This document shows positions 15,871 through 24,596 of a DNA stretch of 44,277 nucleotides, piece after piece. The DNA comes from Caryophanales bacterium UBA7476. GTDB taxonomy: Bacteria; Bacillota_I; Bacilli_A; RF39; UBA660. The notes under the pieces are model-generated. The model did not search any database, was not told the origin of the DNA, and saw only the letters and a list, made by a program, of their open reading frames with translations. The position numbers and the translations under genes were made by a program. The number at the start of each line of letters is the position of its first letter. Within the stretch, counting starts at the first letter, position 1. Where the stretch lies: the NCBI GenBank assembly GCA_002477275.1, contig DLOU01000001.1:4393-48669 (forward strand). Reading direction: 5' to 3'.

Positions 15871-16773
15871 TTACATCATCTCTTCTAATTTCTTAATTTT
15901 ATGTTTTGAATATTCTTTTTCTACTTTATTTTTTCTTTCTTCATCATATACAAATGAATCATTATAAAATTCAAGTATTATATATTCAAGAAAATCAATA
16001 GACCCTATTATTTCTTTTTTTATTTGTTCTATATCTTTATTTTCTATTAAAGAAAGTAATTCATCATTATCTTGATCTGATTCATTAATATCTTTCTTAT
16101 ATCTAAAATTCTTATAATATTTATAAATTAAAGGTTCTATTAATTTATTAAAATTATCTTTATCAACTTTATATAAATTTTGAAGAAGTGAAATAATTAC
16201 TCCAACAGCACTCATTCCTTCTTCTACAAAGTATGATTTTAAATCTTCTTCTGTATATGTAATTACATAATAAAGTTTATCTATTATATGCTGTGGAAAT
16301 ATTTTAAGTAAATATGAATCTTCATCTTTAGCTTTTAAATATATTTTTCTTTTTTCAAAATAAGTATTTTCATTAAACTCAATAAACTCTTCTACTAAAT
16401 CAGTATAAAAGTCTGGATTTTCTTCTAAGTATTCAAGTAAGGATTCTACATCATCTACATTACTTCTTACATGATTCATATGTTCCTCTAATACATCATG
16501 AAGTGGATCTTTTTTGTTACTTACTCCTAATATATAATCATGATATAAAAGTGTTAAAACAAAAACATATAATTTATAATTAGATTTTTTTAAATTTTGA
16601 AACATTATTGTTAATTCTTCAGAATATTGCTGATATTCTTCTTCTTTTTCTGAATCATCATATTCAACTTCTTCATCAAGACCATATTTTTTTTGTAACT
16701 TCATAAAAATATTTTCATATTCATCTCTTAAATCATCAAAGAAATGAGTAACTGTTACTTTCCTTACTTCCAT
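15871..16773 (-). CDS. Uncharacterised acidic helical protein, paralogue of the 15040-15870 product
   Basis: A 300-residue, strongly acidic and apparently all-helical protein without recognised domain. Shared with the downstream gene are LYVFVLTLLYHDY (about residue 65), DDVESLLEYLEENPDFYTD (about 100) and YLLKIFPQHIIDKLYYVI (about 150). The N-terminal part is longer here and carries an EEEYQQYSEE segment that is probably coiled coil. It starts after GGTGGATTAGGT, 23 bases beyond the tcdA stop. Tandem paralogues with diverged surfaces could form a heterodimer, but that is a guess. Confidence 0.82.
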   Translation of the reverse strand: MEVRKVTVTHFFDDLRDEYENIFMKLQKKYGLDEEVEYDDSEKEEEYQQYSEELTIMFQNLKKSNYKLYVFVLTLLYHDYILGVSNKKDPLHDVLEEHMNHVRSNVDDVESLLEYLEENPDFYTDLVEEFIEFNENTYFEKRKIYLKAKDEDSYLLKIFPQHIIDKLYYVITYTEEDLKSYFVEEGMSAVGVIISLLQNLYKVDKDNFNKLIEPLIYKYYKNFRYKKDINESDQDNDELLSLIENKDIEQIKKEIIGSIDFLEYIILEFYNDSFVYDEERKNKVEKEYSKHKIKKLEEMM

Positions 16774-16796
16774 ACCTAATCCACCATTTTCTATTT

Positions 16797-17483
16797 TTAA
16801 TTATTAACTATTTTATTTATTACATAACTTGCTATTAAAAGTCCTGCAGAAGCTGGTACAAAAGAATTAGATGGTATTGTATCTATATGTTTATTCTTTG
16901 GTACTTCTCTACTAAAACAAACATTAAGTTTTTTATTTATATTATTATCTTTTAAATATTTTCTCAATCTTCTTGCTATTGGATCATAACTAGTCTTTCT
17001 AATATCAGTTATTTCAAACTTAGATGGATCAACTCTATTACCTGTTCCCATAGAAGAAATAATTTTTATATTGTTATCTAAACAATATTTAATAACAAGT
17101 TCTTTAGTCTTAATACTATCTATAGCATCAACAACAAAATCTATTTTAGAAGAAAAAAGTTCTAAATAGTTACTTTCATCTATAATTTTTTTAACTATTT
17201 TAACTTTTGCAAATTTATTTATTTTCTTAATTCTATCTTTAAATAGGTCAGCTTTATACATTCCAACTGTATCTTCAAGTGCTATTATTTGCCTATTAAT
17301 ATTAGTTATATCAACTTTATCAAAGTCTACAAGTATAAAGTTATTTATACCACATCTAGATAGTGCTTCTATAACGTATCCTCCAACACCACCTAAACCT
17401 AAAATTAAAATTGTACTATTTTTTATTTTTTCTACATTTTCTTTTCCATATAAAAGTTCAAGTCTTTGAAATCTATTATCCAT
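16797..17483 (-). CDS. tcdA: tRNA threonylcarbamoyladenosine dehydratase (TcdA/CsdL)
   Basis: A 228-residue ThiF/E1-like adenylating protein. It has the nucleotide-binding GLGGVGG at residues 29-35, acidic residues of VDFDKVD (52-58) and the conserved NRQ at 63-65, followed by SSMGTGNRVDP and the RKTSYDPIARRLRK segment found in TcdA. The lack of a rhodanese or MoeB C-terminal domain, and the final SFVPASAGLLIAS membrane-touching helix, separate it from MoeB/ThiF. TcdA uses ATP to cyclise t6A37 of ANN-decoding tRNAs. The start ATG overlaps the upstream stop by one base (TAATG), showing tight coupling to the unknown gene before it. Confidence 0.9.
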   Translation of the reverse strand: MDNRFQRLELLYGKENVEKIKNSTILILGLGGVGGYVIEALSRCGINNFILVDFDKVDITNINRQIIALEDTVGMYKADLFKDRIKKINKFAKVKIVKKIIDESNYLELFSSKIDFVVDAIDSIKTKELVIKYCLDNNIKIISSMGTGNRVDPSKFEITDIRKTSYDPIARRLRKYLKDNNINKKLNVCFSREVPKNKHIDTIPSNSFVPASAGLLIASYVINKIVNN

Positions 17484-18271
17484 TAACTAGCCTCATCCAT
17501 ATGTTCTTGATAAACTTTAACTTTTTCATGACTACTATGAATTAAGTTAAGTGGTTTATTATTAATTACTTTATTTAAATATGAAATTTTAGAATACTCT
17601 TTTTGATTGTTTTTAGCTATCTCTAAGTAATTCTTTAAATTATTATAATCACGACTATTAGTTGGTTCTAAAAATTCTAAAAACTCATTAAATCTATCCT
17701 CTTCCATCTTTGAATTTTTTAGTACAGTAAAATCAAATTGTTCTAATGATTGAAGTAGTCTAAATAAACATCTTAAATCGTGTTCTTCTATATATCTAGT
17801 AAGATTAACTTTATCCATATTTTTACTTAAAAATTCTAAATCTCTTATTCTATCTAATGTAATAATATCAAATAATTCTATTTTACCTAAATCTAAATAT
17901 CTTCCTTTTTGAGTACTACTTTCATTTTTTAAAGCAAGTATTAAAGTACCAATGAGATTATCTACACCATCTGATACTTTATCAGGAATAGAGTCTATCT
18001 CATATAATTCATAAGCTCCATCTTCTTCTTTAGTAGAAACAAGTATATTACTTCTTCCAGTTTTTGAGTTTGTTCTGATAAATTCCATAATAGTTTTAGG
18101 AGTAGACGTAGTTTCACTTAAGTATGAATCACTAAATTTATATCCATTAATTATTACATCACTTGGATTTATATTAAAACTAGATGTTCTCTTCCCTAAT
18201 TTCTTACTATTTTTAAGTTCAACTTTTACATTTAAAACTCTTCCTCTATTATAAATTGGAAGTATTATCAT
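17483..18271 (-). CDS. Uncharacterised protein, first gene of the tcdA operon
   Basis: The 262-residue product is not recognised. The N-terminal third (from MIILPIYNRG) is rich in beta-type sequence and could be a small barrel. The rest is helical, with a run from ELFDIITLDRIRDL to NSKMEEDRFNEFLEF. No signal or membrane segment is seen. I use the ATG at 18271, preceded by GAGGAGA; an ATG 36 bases upstream would lie close to or before the expected transcription start of the promoter at 18296-18324. Its stop overlaps the tcdA start by one base. Confidence 0.82.
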   Translation of the reverse strand: MIILPIYNRGRVLNVKVELKNSKKLGKRTSSFNINPSDVIINGYKFSDSYLSETTSTPKTIMEFIRTNSKTGRSNILVSTKEEDGAYELYEIDSIPDKVSDGVDNLIGTLILALKNESSTQKGRYLDLGKIELFDIITLDRIRDLEFLSKNMDKVNLTRYIEEHDLRCLFRLLQSLEQFDFTVLKNSKMEEDRFNEFLEFLEPTNSRDYNNLKNYLEIAKNNQKEYSKISYLNKVINNKPLNLIHSSHEKVKVYQEHMDEAS

Positions 18272-18295
18272 ACAAACCATCTCCTCAGATAGGAT

Positions 18296-18324
18296 ATTAT
18301 AACACATAATTAAAAAAAAGTCAA
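18296..18324 (-). promoter_or_regulatory. Promoter of the tcdA-phosphatase operon
   Basis: On the minus strand TTGACT (18319-18324), 17 bases, TATAAT (18296-18301), with TGT directly before the -10 (extended -10). It begins inside the T-run of the terminator of the flippase gene, so the end of one unit and the start of the next overlap. Confidence 0.85.
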
Positions 18325-18361
18325 AAAAAAAAGAGATTTATTTTTTAATAAATTTCTTTTT
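18323..18361 (-). terminator. Terminator of the flippase gene
   Basis: On the minus strand arms AAAGAAATTTAT and ATAAATCTCTTT pair with one mismatch, followed by about ten T. The TAA stop at 18338-18340 is inside the 3' arm. Confidence 0.65.
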
Positions 18362-19981
18362 TATTCTAGATAAATAGCTTTTACCAAATACAGAATCAAA
18401 TAATCCTATTTTATAAACTATGCCTATATAAACTACTCCACCTATAATTGCATTTAAAATAATATATATCATACATGAAAGTTTACTATTAATATTTACT
18501 GGAATTATTCTCATACCAATATACACAAATAAAATCATTAAGCAAGTTGGAATAATTAGTTTCAAAAGAACTTTTAATGTATTTTTATATTTTAAATTAC
18601 ATGTTTTATGAAGTGAAATAAATATGATAATAATACTTAAAGAATACCCTATAATACTAGAAGTAACAGCACCTAAAAATGGAGGAATACCAATTTTACT
18701 ATATAAAAGCATTAAAGGAACATCAAGAAGAGCATTACTTACAAAACCAGTTATTGTAGATAAATAAACAATTTTAAACTTATTTAAGCCCTGTAAAGCA
18801 GATGATGAAATCATATATATATTAATAGCTAAACCAGTAAATACATTAAGTGCAAGGATATAACTTCCATAAACACTTGGACCATAAAACATTGACCAAA
18901 CCTCTTTACTAAGCATTGATAAACCAATAGTCATAGGAATAGATACAACTAAAAGTATTTGTATAGCTTGATTAAATTTATTATTAACTTCATCCCATTT
19001 TTTTAAAGTATAAGCACTAACCATAGTAGGAATAAAACTAGTACTCATTCCCATAGCAAGTGATGTAACAATCATATTAATCTTAGGAGCCCATGTAGCA
19101 ACTGCACTAGTAACAAATTCAACATCTTGAGCAGAAAGTTTAAGATAATTCATTGTTCTAAGAAGAAGTGTCATATCTACAAAGTTATAGAGACTACTTA
19201 CAATATTAATGATTATAAAAGGAATAGCATAACTAAAAATTTTCTTTAAAATAGTTTTATCAGAAATATCATCCTTCTTATACTTCTTATCAAGTCCAAG
19301 AGCAGTTTTATTCTTACTAACTGAATACTTAATATAAGAATAAGCAACTATTCCTCCAAAAAAAGCACCCAAAACAGCAATTCCAACAGCAAGAGTAACT
19401 GTTCCATCAAATACTTTAATAACAAGATATGATCCACCTAAAATGATCGCAATCCTAACAATTTGTTCAAGAACTTGACTTATACTAGAAACTCTAATAA
19501 TTTTATGTCCTTGAAGATATCCCTTTTCAACACTTAAAAAAGGTACAACTAGTATTGCAAAAGAAACACATCTAATCGCAAAACTAACGTCATTAACAGT
19601 GTTTCCTCCTTTCAAATCCCCAAGAAGAGCTTTAGCAATAAAAGGAGCAAATAACATTAAAATAATAAATATTCCAACAGCTATAAAAAACATAATTCTT
19701 TTTCCAATATTATAGGCCCTTACTTTAGCATCCATCATATTAAGTGTATTATATTCATTAATAATCTTACTAATGGCAATCGGAAGGCCAGCAGATGAAA
19801 TATCTAAAAATATATTATATATAGTATAAGCATAAGCATATAAAGCACTTCCCTGCACACCAACTATAGCATAAAAAGGAATAACATAAATCATTCCCAA
19901 AATTTTAGTAAAAATAATAGCAAGTGTTGCAATAACAGTTCCTTCAACAAAAGAACTCTTTTTTAACGCATCTTTTTTCAT
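18338..19981 (-). CDS. MurJ/SpoVB-like lipid-linked oligosaccharide flippase
   Basis: A 547-residue integral membrane protein of the polysaccharide-biosynthesis/MurJ (MOP) superfamily with about fourteen membrane helices. The N-terminus has the family pattern (KSSFVEGTVIATLAIIFTKILGM, then a conserved AGLPIAISKI in helix 2), and ATWAPKINMIVTSLAMGMS is typical of the SpoVB/YtgP branch. YtgP-type proteins flip lipid II in Bacillus. In this window, which lacks a flippase in the visible capsule operon, it could serve peptidoglycan or polysaccharide; I favour lipid II because it stands as its own gene. SD: AGAGTGA. A TATAAT at 20021-20026 may be its -10. Confidence 0.87.
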   Translation of the reverse strand: MKKDALKKSSFVEGTVIATLAIIFTKILGMIYVIPFYAIVGVQGSALYAYAYTIYNIFLDISSAGLPIAISKIINEYNTLNMMDAKVRAYNIGKRIMFFIAVGIFIILMLFAPFIAKALLGDLKGGNTVNDVSFAIRCVSFAILVVPFLSVEKGYLQGHKIIRVSSISQVLEQIVRIAIILGGSYLVIKVFDGTVTLAVGIAVLGAFFGGIVAYSYIKYSVSKNKTALGLDKKYKKDDISDKTILKKIFSYAIPFIIINIVSSLYNFVDMTLLLRTMNYLKLSAQDVEFVTSAVATWAPKINMIVTSLAMGMSTSFIPTMVSAYTLKKWDEVNNKFNQAIQILLVVSIPMTIGLSMLSKEVWSMFYGPSVYGSYILALNVFTGLAINIYMISSSALQGLNKFKIVYLSTITGFVSNALLDVPLMLLYSKIGIPPFLGAVTSSIIGYSLSIIIIFISLHKTCNLKYKNTLKVLLKLIIPTCLMILFVYIGMRIIPVNINSKLSCMIYIILNAIIGGVVYIGIVYKIGLFDSVFGKSYLSRIKKKFIKK

Positions 19982-20032
19982 AAAATCACTCTTCTTTTAA
20001 TTCTTTTTTAGTTCTTAAACATTATATCATAT

Positions 20033-20062
20033 AAAAAAAAAGAAATCTATATAACATAGATT
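20033..20062 (-). terminator. Terminator after the Fem-transferase operon
   Basis: On the minus strand a seven-bp stem (AATCTAT with ATAGATT around five bases) leads into TTTC followed by nine T. It lies 13 bases past the stop of the 132-residue membrane protein gene. Confidence 0.62.
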
Positions 20063-20074
20063 CAATTATAAAAA

Positions 20075-20473
20075 CTACATTTTTTTACCAATAGAATTCT
20101 TCTTTTTTATTTCATCCCAAGCTTCACTAAGAAGTTGCTTTAGTTCATCAATACTCTCTAATAATTGTCGTTTAGACTCCTGATATTCTTCATTATTATC
20201 CAATTCCTCTTTAAATTTAAAAAACTTTTCTTTAATAATATTAACCAATTTTTCAAAATTAATATCTAGAGCCATAAAATTGATAATTGCTAAAATTAAA
20301 TATATGAGATTGGCTTCTTCATCAGGATCGAATGTCTTTGCCATAGAAACAGTAAATCCAGCCAAATTGAGACAAAACAAGGAAAATACAATTAGATTTT
20401 TAGTATCATCTGGTATTTCATCTTTCTTAGTTATATTAACAATTTTAAATTTCTTTTTTTCATCTTTATCCAT
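20075..20473 (-). CDS. Small membrane protein with two helices and a C-terminal coiled coil
   Basis: The 132-residue product is not recognised. It has a basic cytoplasmic N-terminus (about 24 residues), two hydrophobic helices (roughly 25-45 and 54-72, the first reading LIVFSLFCLNLAGF), and then a charged helical tail with a probable coiled coil (KFKEELDNNEEYQESKRQLL). This hairpin-and-tail arrangement places the tail in the cytoplasm. It overlaps the preceding small gene by eight bases and is the last gene of the unit starting with the Fem transferase, which suggests but does not prove a cell-envelope role. SD: TAGGAGT. Confidence 0.78.
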   Translation of the reverse strand: MDKDEKKKFKIVNITKKDEIPDDTKNLIVFSLFCLNLAGFTVSMAKTFDPDEEANLIYLILAIINFMALDINFEKLVNIIKEKFFKFKEELDNNEEYQESKRQLLESIDELKQLLSEAWDEIKKKNSIGKKM

Positions 20474-20735
20474 TATTAACTCCTAAATCATAGTATAAAC
20501 CACGAAGATATTCTTTATAGCTATTAGTAAAATCTGATATTAAACTTTTAGATAGAGAAACTTTATCAATTAACTCTAAACTTTCATCAATCAAATTAAG
20601 CTTAAATACTTTAAAATTAATATCATTAACGCAGCCTAGACAGTAATAAGTATTATCATTTTTATTTGATATAGCAACAACAATATAATCACTATTATCG
20701 TCTAATGTAAGTAAATCGCCAACTTCTATATTCAT
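20466..20735 (-). CDS. Small uncharacterised beta-rich protein
   Basis: An 89-residue soluble protein. The first half, MNIEVGDLLTLDDNSDYIVV, followed by short strands and turns, looks like a small SH3-like barrel of the kind seen in many short phage and Firmicute proteins. The second half is a helix ending ...LRGLYYDLG. It has no catalytic motif I can name. It starts three bases after the Fem gene stop (SD AGGAAA) and its end overlaps the next gene by eight bases, so all three are translated from one message. Confidence 0.75.
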   Translation of the reverse strand: MNIEVGDLLTLDDNSDYIVVAISNKNDNTYYCLGCVNDINFKVFKLNLIDESLELIDKVSLSKSLISDFTNSYKEYLRGLYYDLGVNNG

Positions 20736-20738
20736 AAT

Positions 20739-21962
20739 CTATTTCCTAACTTTCTTTATTAAATTAAATATATAATACATAAATGATGTTGGATAAGAAA
20801 ATTCTCCAACTAATTCTTCTACAAAACCATTAAAACCAGTTTTAAATTCGTAAATTCCATAATCTTTATCATTTTTATCAAAATTACCAGTAATACCATA
20901 GAAGTTATATCTTTTAAAGCCATGTTCTATACCATATTTAATCATCTCCCATTGAATTAAATACTGAGAGTTATAAGACATAAATTCTTCATAATTACCA
21001 CTTGATAAATAAACAATTTCAGGATCAGTCATAATAAACATAGAACTAGATAAATTAATAACTTTACCATGTTTTTCAATTAATTCTTTAGCATGACTAA
21101 TTCTTTTATCAATACCAGCTATAGCACTATCTATAGCTTTTCTCTTGCCATCATTGTATTTAGCATCACTAAGTTTATCTCTTTCTTCTAACTGTTTATT
21201 TTTATCCTCTTCAAGCATTTTAATATGTTTAGAAAGATCAAGCTTAGTTAAAAGATATTTAATCTCCCCTCGCGGATAAAACAAATCATACATATTTTCA
21301 AAATAATCAAGTTTTCTGATAGAAAAACCTTTTCTTTCTCCAGTTTCAATCATTATTTGATGAAACAATGGTAAATCTTTCTTTTCCAGCTCTACTATTT
21401 CAATGCCATTCTTTAAAGTTTTACGAATTGTATTACGAGTATTAGGTTTCATATTTTTTAAAACTTCATCTTCAGTTTTACCATCTATATCTAAGACATA
21501 CATCCAACCAACCTGCTCCATATCTTCTTTTTTTACTCGTTTATAACCCAAAGAAAGGAGATTACTTCTAATATCAGTATTATCTATTCCACCATCAACT
21601 ACATCACCATTTGTATCTCGTTCTATGTTAATTACATATGGATCAATTCTGAATTCATAACCCTTATTCTTCTTAACATAGTCTTTAATATTATTAGTGA
21701 AAAATTCAAGTAATTCTTTATCATGATAATCTACTAAAAGGCCTCTTGGAGAATAAAATTCTTTATAACCAAAATGTCTTGTAATAGAAACAAACATACT
21801 AGCCGCAATCACTTTTTTTTCTTTTTTTACACCTAAATAATGAATAGACCAACCACTTTTTTCACGAAGTTTACCTATTTCAGGTGTTTGTAGAAATGTT
21901 CTTTCAGGGCTCTTTTCTAAAAATTTTCTAAACTCTTTCTCAGTAAGTGTGCAAAATTCCAT
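20739..21962 (-). CDS. FemA/MurM-like peptidoglycan interpeptide bridge aminoacyltransferase
   Basis: A 407-residue Fem-family protein with two GNAT-like halves and a helical coiled-coil hairpin inserted near residues 245-300 (KMLEEDKNKQLEERDKL and following), as in FemA and MurM but not FemX. Family marks are TFLQTPEIGKLREKSGW near the N-terminus, FYSPRGLLVDY, the MKPNTRNTIRKT loop, and YNFYGITGNFDK with GIYEFKTGF near the C-terminus. Such enzymes use aminoacyl-tRNA to add amino acids to the lysine of lipid II, so the cell has cross-bridged peptidoglycan. Which amino acid is used cannot be told. SD AGGAGA; an extended -10 promoter lies at 21997-22005. Confidence 0.9.
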   Translation of the reverse strand: MEFCTLTEKEFRKFLEKSPERTFLQTPEIGKLREKSGWSIHYLGVKKEKKVIAASMFVSITRHFGYKEFYSPRGLLVDYHDKELLEFFTNNIKDYVKKNKGYEFRIDPYVINIERDTNGDVVDGGIDNTDIRSNLLSLGYKRVKKEDMEQVGWMYVLDIDGKTEDEVLKNMKPNTRNTIRKTLKNGIEIVELEKKDLPLFHQIMIETGERKGFSIRKLDYFENMYDLFYPRGEIKYLLTKLDLSKHIKMLEEDKNKQLEERDKLSDAKYNDGKRKAIDSAIAGIDKRISHAKELIEKHGKVINLSSSMFIMTDPEIVYLSSGNYEEFMSYNSQYLIQWEMIKYGIEHGFKRYNFYGITGNFDKNDKDYGIYEFKTGFNGFVEELVGEFSYPTSFMYYIFNLIKKVRK

Positions 21963-21996
21963 AAATCTTCTCCTAATCTTATTATATCTCCAAATA

Positions 21997-22005
21997 ATTA
22001 TATCA
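21997..22005 (-). promoter_or_regulatory. Extended -10 promoter of the Fem-transferase operon
   Basis: On the minus strand TGATATAAT matches the extended -10. No good -35 is found at 16-18 bases. It is close to the T-run of the upstream terminator (22020-22050). Confidence 0.45.
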
Positions 22006-22019
22006 TGTATTTTATATTT

Positions 22020-22050
22020 TAAAAAGAAAAAATAGAAGTATAACTTCTAT
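22020..22050 (-). terminator. Terminator of the nusB-xseAB operon
   Basis: On the minus strand a perfect eight-bp stem (ATAGAAGT with ACTTCTAT, three-base loop) is followed by TTTTTTCTTTTT. The TAG stop of the last gene (22047-22049) is inside the 5' arm. Confidence 0.83.
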
Positions 22051-22646
22051 CTTAATTTTTTTGCTAATGTAAGTACTTTTGAATTGTATTCAGAAATTGG
22101 AACTTTATCTAAATAATAATCACAATTAGTATCAACAACTCCAAAAGAAAGCTCCTTAATTTGTTTAATACGACTAATATCATGTTCAGATACTTTTTCA
22201 AATCTTAATAAATCTAATAAACTATAAGTAAAAAAATGAAAGTCTTGATTAATTTTTTCAGTTAAATAAGCTTTAAAAGCAGAATCAGAATAACCTGAAA
22301 TTTTTTTAAGACAACTATACTCATATGAAAACAAATCTATCATTTTCTTTAAATCTATTTCTTCTTCACTATCAACATTGTCAATTATGGAAAGAGAAAT
22401 TGGATATTTACTTTTGTATTTCTTTTGTAAATACTGGCATCTACTTATATCAGTATCAAAATATTTAGTTAAAACTCCATCATTAAATTCATCAAAAACA
22501 TTATTATTCGTAATTATTATTTTAGAACCAACCAAATCATATGAATTAGAACTCTTTAAATGTTGTTTTAACTCATTTAATTTTTGAGAATCAATAGAAC
22601 CAATATTATAACTTGAAACAAAATTTTTATCTTTTAACCAAATCAT
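22047..22646 (-). CDS. Uncharacterised protein downstream of xseB
   Basis: A 199-residue soluble protein without a domain I recognise. It has a mixed first half (MIWLKDKNFVSSYNIG, then VGSKIIITNNN) and a helical second half with aromatic clusters (FHFFTYSLLDLLRFEKV). It begins two bases past the xseB stop with a weak SD, so it is co-translated with xseB and ends the nusB-xseA-xseB transcript. A role in DNA repair or RNA metabolism would be guilt by association only. Confidence 0.75.
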   Translation of the reverse strand: MIWLKDKNFVSSYNIGSIDSQKLNELKQHLKSSNSYDLVGSKIIITNNNVFDEFNDGVLTKYFDTDISRCQYLQKKYKSKYPISLSIIDNVDSEEEIDLKKMIDLFSYEYSCLKKISGYSDSAFKAYLTEKINQDFHFFTYSLLDLLRFEKVSEHDISRIKQIKELSFGVVDTNCDYYLDKVPISEYNSKVLTLAKKLR

Positions 22647-22648
22647 AA

Positions 22649-22879
22649 TTATTCTTCAGAGACTTCAAAATCTTCAAGTTTTCCATCAGGAGTTACAATC
22701 TTAGTAATAGTCTCCTCTGCTTTTTTTAACTTATCATCACATACTTTAGCAAGTTTCATAGCTTCTTGATATTTTTCAATAGCATCATCAAGCGGTACAT
22801 TACCATTTTCTAAATCTTTAACTAATTCTTCTAATTTTTCTAAATTTTCTTCAAAATTAAGTTCTTTTTCTTTTGCCAT
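22649..22879 (-). CDS. xseB: Exodeoxyribonuclease VII small subunit
   Basis: A 76-residue helical-hairpin protein with the XseB signature: NFEENLEKLEELVKDLENGN, then LDDAIEKYQEAMKLAKVCDDKL. XseB subunits bind along the coiled-coil part of XseA to form exonuclease VII, which degrades single-stranded DNA in both directions. Length and order (directly after xseA, 1-base gap) are typical. Its SD is CGGAGG. Confidence 0.96.
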   Translation of the reverse strand: MAKEKELNFEENLEKLEELVKDLENGNVPLDDAIEKYQEAMKLAKVCDDKLKKAEETITKIVTPDGKLEDFEVSEE

Positions 22880-22880
22880 A

Positions 22881-24134
22881 TTATATTACCTCCGCATTAA
22901 TTCTTCCATCTGAAAGTTCAACCTCAATTACATCATTCTTCTTTAATTTTTTAGTACTACTTATAACTTTATCACCACATCTAACAATAGAATATCCTCT
23001 TTTAATAGTAAGTAGTGGACTAAGTGTTTCAAGTTTTCCAATTAGTTTTAAATAATCATTTTGTTTCTTTTGTATTAAGACAAAAGGATCTTTAAAAATT
23101 ATATTTTCTTTTAGCTTCAAATAGGTATTAGATTTACTAGTATAAATATTTAAGATATTATATTTTAGTTTTTCTAGTAAGAAATCATATTTTTGTTCTT
23201 TAGCTTCATAAATCTTAATTGGTTCTCTAAAAATATGCCTATTTTTAATATCTAATAGTCTTCTTTTACTAAATTCAATTTTATTAGTTATACCTTTATT
23301 TAATCTAATATTAATTTGTGCTATTAAATTCTTTACATCATTTAAATTAGGTACAGCCATTTCAGCAGCACCTGTTGGAGTTGGTGCCCTCATATCTGAA
23401 ACAAAATCAGCAATAGTAAAATCTATTTCATGTCCCACTGCACTAATAACAGGTATAGAGCATTCATATATTGCGCGAGCAACTACTTCTTCATTAAATG
23501 CCCATAAATCCTCTATACTTCCTCCTCCACGTCCAACAATAAGTGTATCAAGATTATACTCTTCTGCTCTTTTAATTTGTTTAACAATATCTTCTTTAGC
23601 AAATTCTCCTTGTACTAAAGCTGGAAATAAAATAATTTCTGATAAAGGCCAACGTCTTTTAATAGTTGAAATAATATCTCTTATAGCAGCTCCAGTTGGA
23701 GCAGTAACTACTCCTATTCTATTAGGAATATAAGGTATTTTCTTTTTATGTTCAGTTTTAAAAAGTCCCTCTTCTTCAAGTTTCTTCTTTAATTGTTCAA
23801 ATGCTATATATAAATTTCCAACACCATCTTCAAGCATTTCATTTACATATATCTGATAGCCACCATTTTGAGGATAGACAGTTACTTTACCAGTAACAAG
23901 AACTTTCATTCCATCTTGAGGTTGAAATTTTATTTTACTTGCACTAGAAGAAAACATAACAGCATTAATTCTAGACTCTTCATCCTTCAAAGTAAAATAA
24001 AAGTGTCCTCTAGAATGAGCTTTAAAATTAGATATTTCACCCTTTAAATAAACTGTATCTAAATTAACATCATTATCAAACTTATATTTTAAATACTTGC
24101 TTAATTGTATTACAGTAATATACTTATCTTTCAT
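22881..24134 (-). CDS. xseA: Exodeoxyribonuclease VII large subunit
   Basis: A 417-residue XseA with an N-terminal OB-fold (about 1-100, including GEISNFKAHSRGHFYFTLKD), then the catalytic region with VVTAPTGAAIRDI, the GRGGGSIEDLWAFN loop and the SAVGHEIDFTIADFVSD and RAPTPTGAAE motifs, and a long helical segment that binds XseB, ending with the usual beta domain (GYSIVR). It is slightly shorter than E. coli XseA (456), within the Firmicute range. Its start overlaps the nusB end by 11 bases. The complex trims single-stranded DNA during repair. Confidence 0.96.
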   Translation of the reverse strand: MKDKYITVIQLSKYLKYKFDNDVNLDTVYLKGEISNFKAHSRGHFYFTLKDEESRINAVMFSSSASKIKFQPQDGMKVLVTGKVTVYPQNGGYQIYVNEMLEDGVGNLYIAFEQLKKKLEEEGLFKTEHKKKIPYIPNRIGVVTAPTGAAIRDIISTIKRRWPLSEIILFPALVQGEFAKEDIVKQIKRAEEYNLDTLIVGRGGGSIEDLWAFNEEVVARAIYECSIPVISAVGHEIDFTIADFVSDMRAPTPTGAAEMAVPNLNDVKNLIAQINIRLNKGITNKIEFSKRRLLDIKNRHIFREPIKIYEAKEQKYDFLLEKLKYNILNIYTSKSNTYLKLKENIIFKDPFVLIQKKQNDYLKLIGKLETLSPLLTIKRGYSIVRCGDKVISSTKKLKKNDVIEVELSDGRINAEVI

Positions 24135-24534
24135 TTATATCCTCATTATGATAAATATTGTCTAAAACACCATTAATCATCTTAGTAACTGCTTCGTCAC
24201 TATATTTTTTAGAAAGTTCAATAGCTTCATTAATAGATACAACACTTGGAGTATCGGTATATTTTAATTCAAATATTCCAATAGAAAGAATTGCTTTATC
24301 AACTTTATTTAATCTATCAATAGTCCAATTTTCTAAGTATTTATCAGCAAGACTATCTATATCTTTTTGATTATCTATTACACCATTAACAATGGTATTA
24401 ACAAAATCATTTTCTATCTCTAATTGTTCATGAATAATTGAGTTAATATCATAATCAAGTTTGGTTGGTTCCATTATATAAACTTGATATAGACATTTCA
24501 TAGCTATTTCCCTTAATTCACTTCGATTTTTCAT
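24124..24534 (-). CDS. nusB: Transcription antitermination factor NusB
   Basis: A 136-residue all-helical protein with NusB marks: SELREIAMKCLYQ at the N-terminus, NDFVNTIVNGV in the middle, the WTIDRLNKVDKAILSIGIFEL segment and VSINEAIELSKKYSD near the end. NusB with NusE binds boxA RNA to protect rRNA transcription. I place the start at the ATG at 24534 (GGTGATTGAA upstream), because the 12 extra codons possible upstream are not like NusB. The order nusB-xseA-xseB is common in Firmicutes, though folD is absent here. Confidence 0.94.
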   Translation of the reverse strand: MKNRSELREIAMKCLYQVYIMEPTKLDYDINSIIHEQLEIENDFVNTIVNGVIDNQKDIDSLADKYLENWTIDRLNKVDKAILSIGIFELKYTDTPSVVSINEAIELSKKYSDEAVTKMINGVLDNIYHNEDINER

Positions 24535-24563
24535 TTCAATCACCATAATAATAATATCATAAT

Positions 24564-24596
24564 AAAACAAAAATAAAAAGATAAATTCTTTTTATT
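24564..24596 (-). terminator. Terminator of the DUF3883-like nuclease gene
   Basis: On the minus strand a perfect ten-bp stem (AATAAAAAGA with TCTTTTTATT, five-base loop) is followed by TTTGTTTT. The stem is AT-rich and therefore weak. The TAA stop (24592-24594) is inside the 5' arm. Confidence 0.6.
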
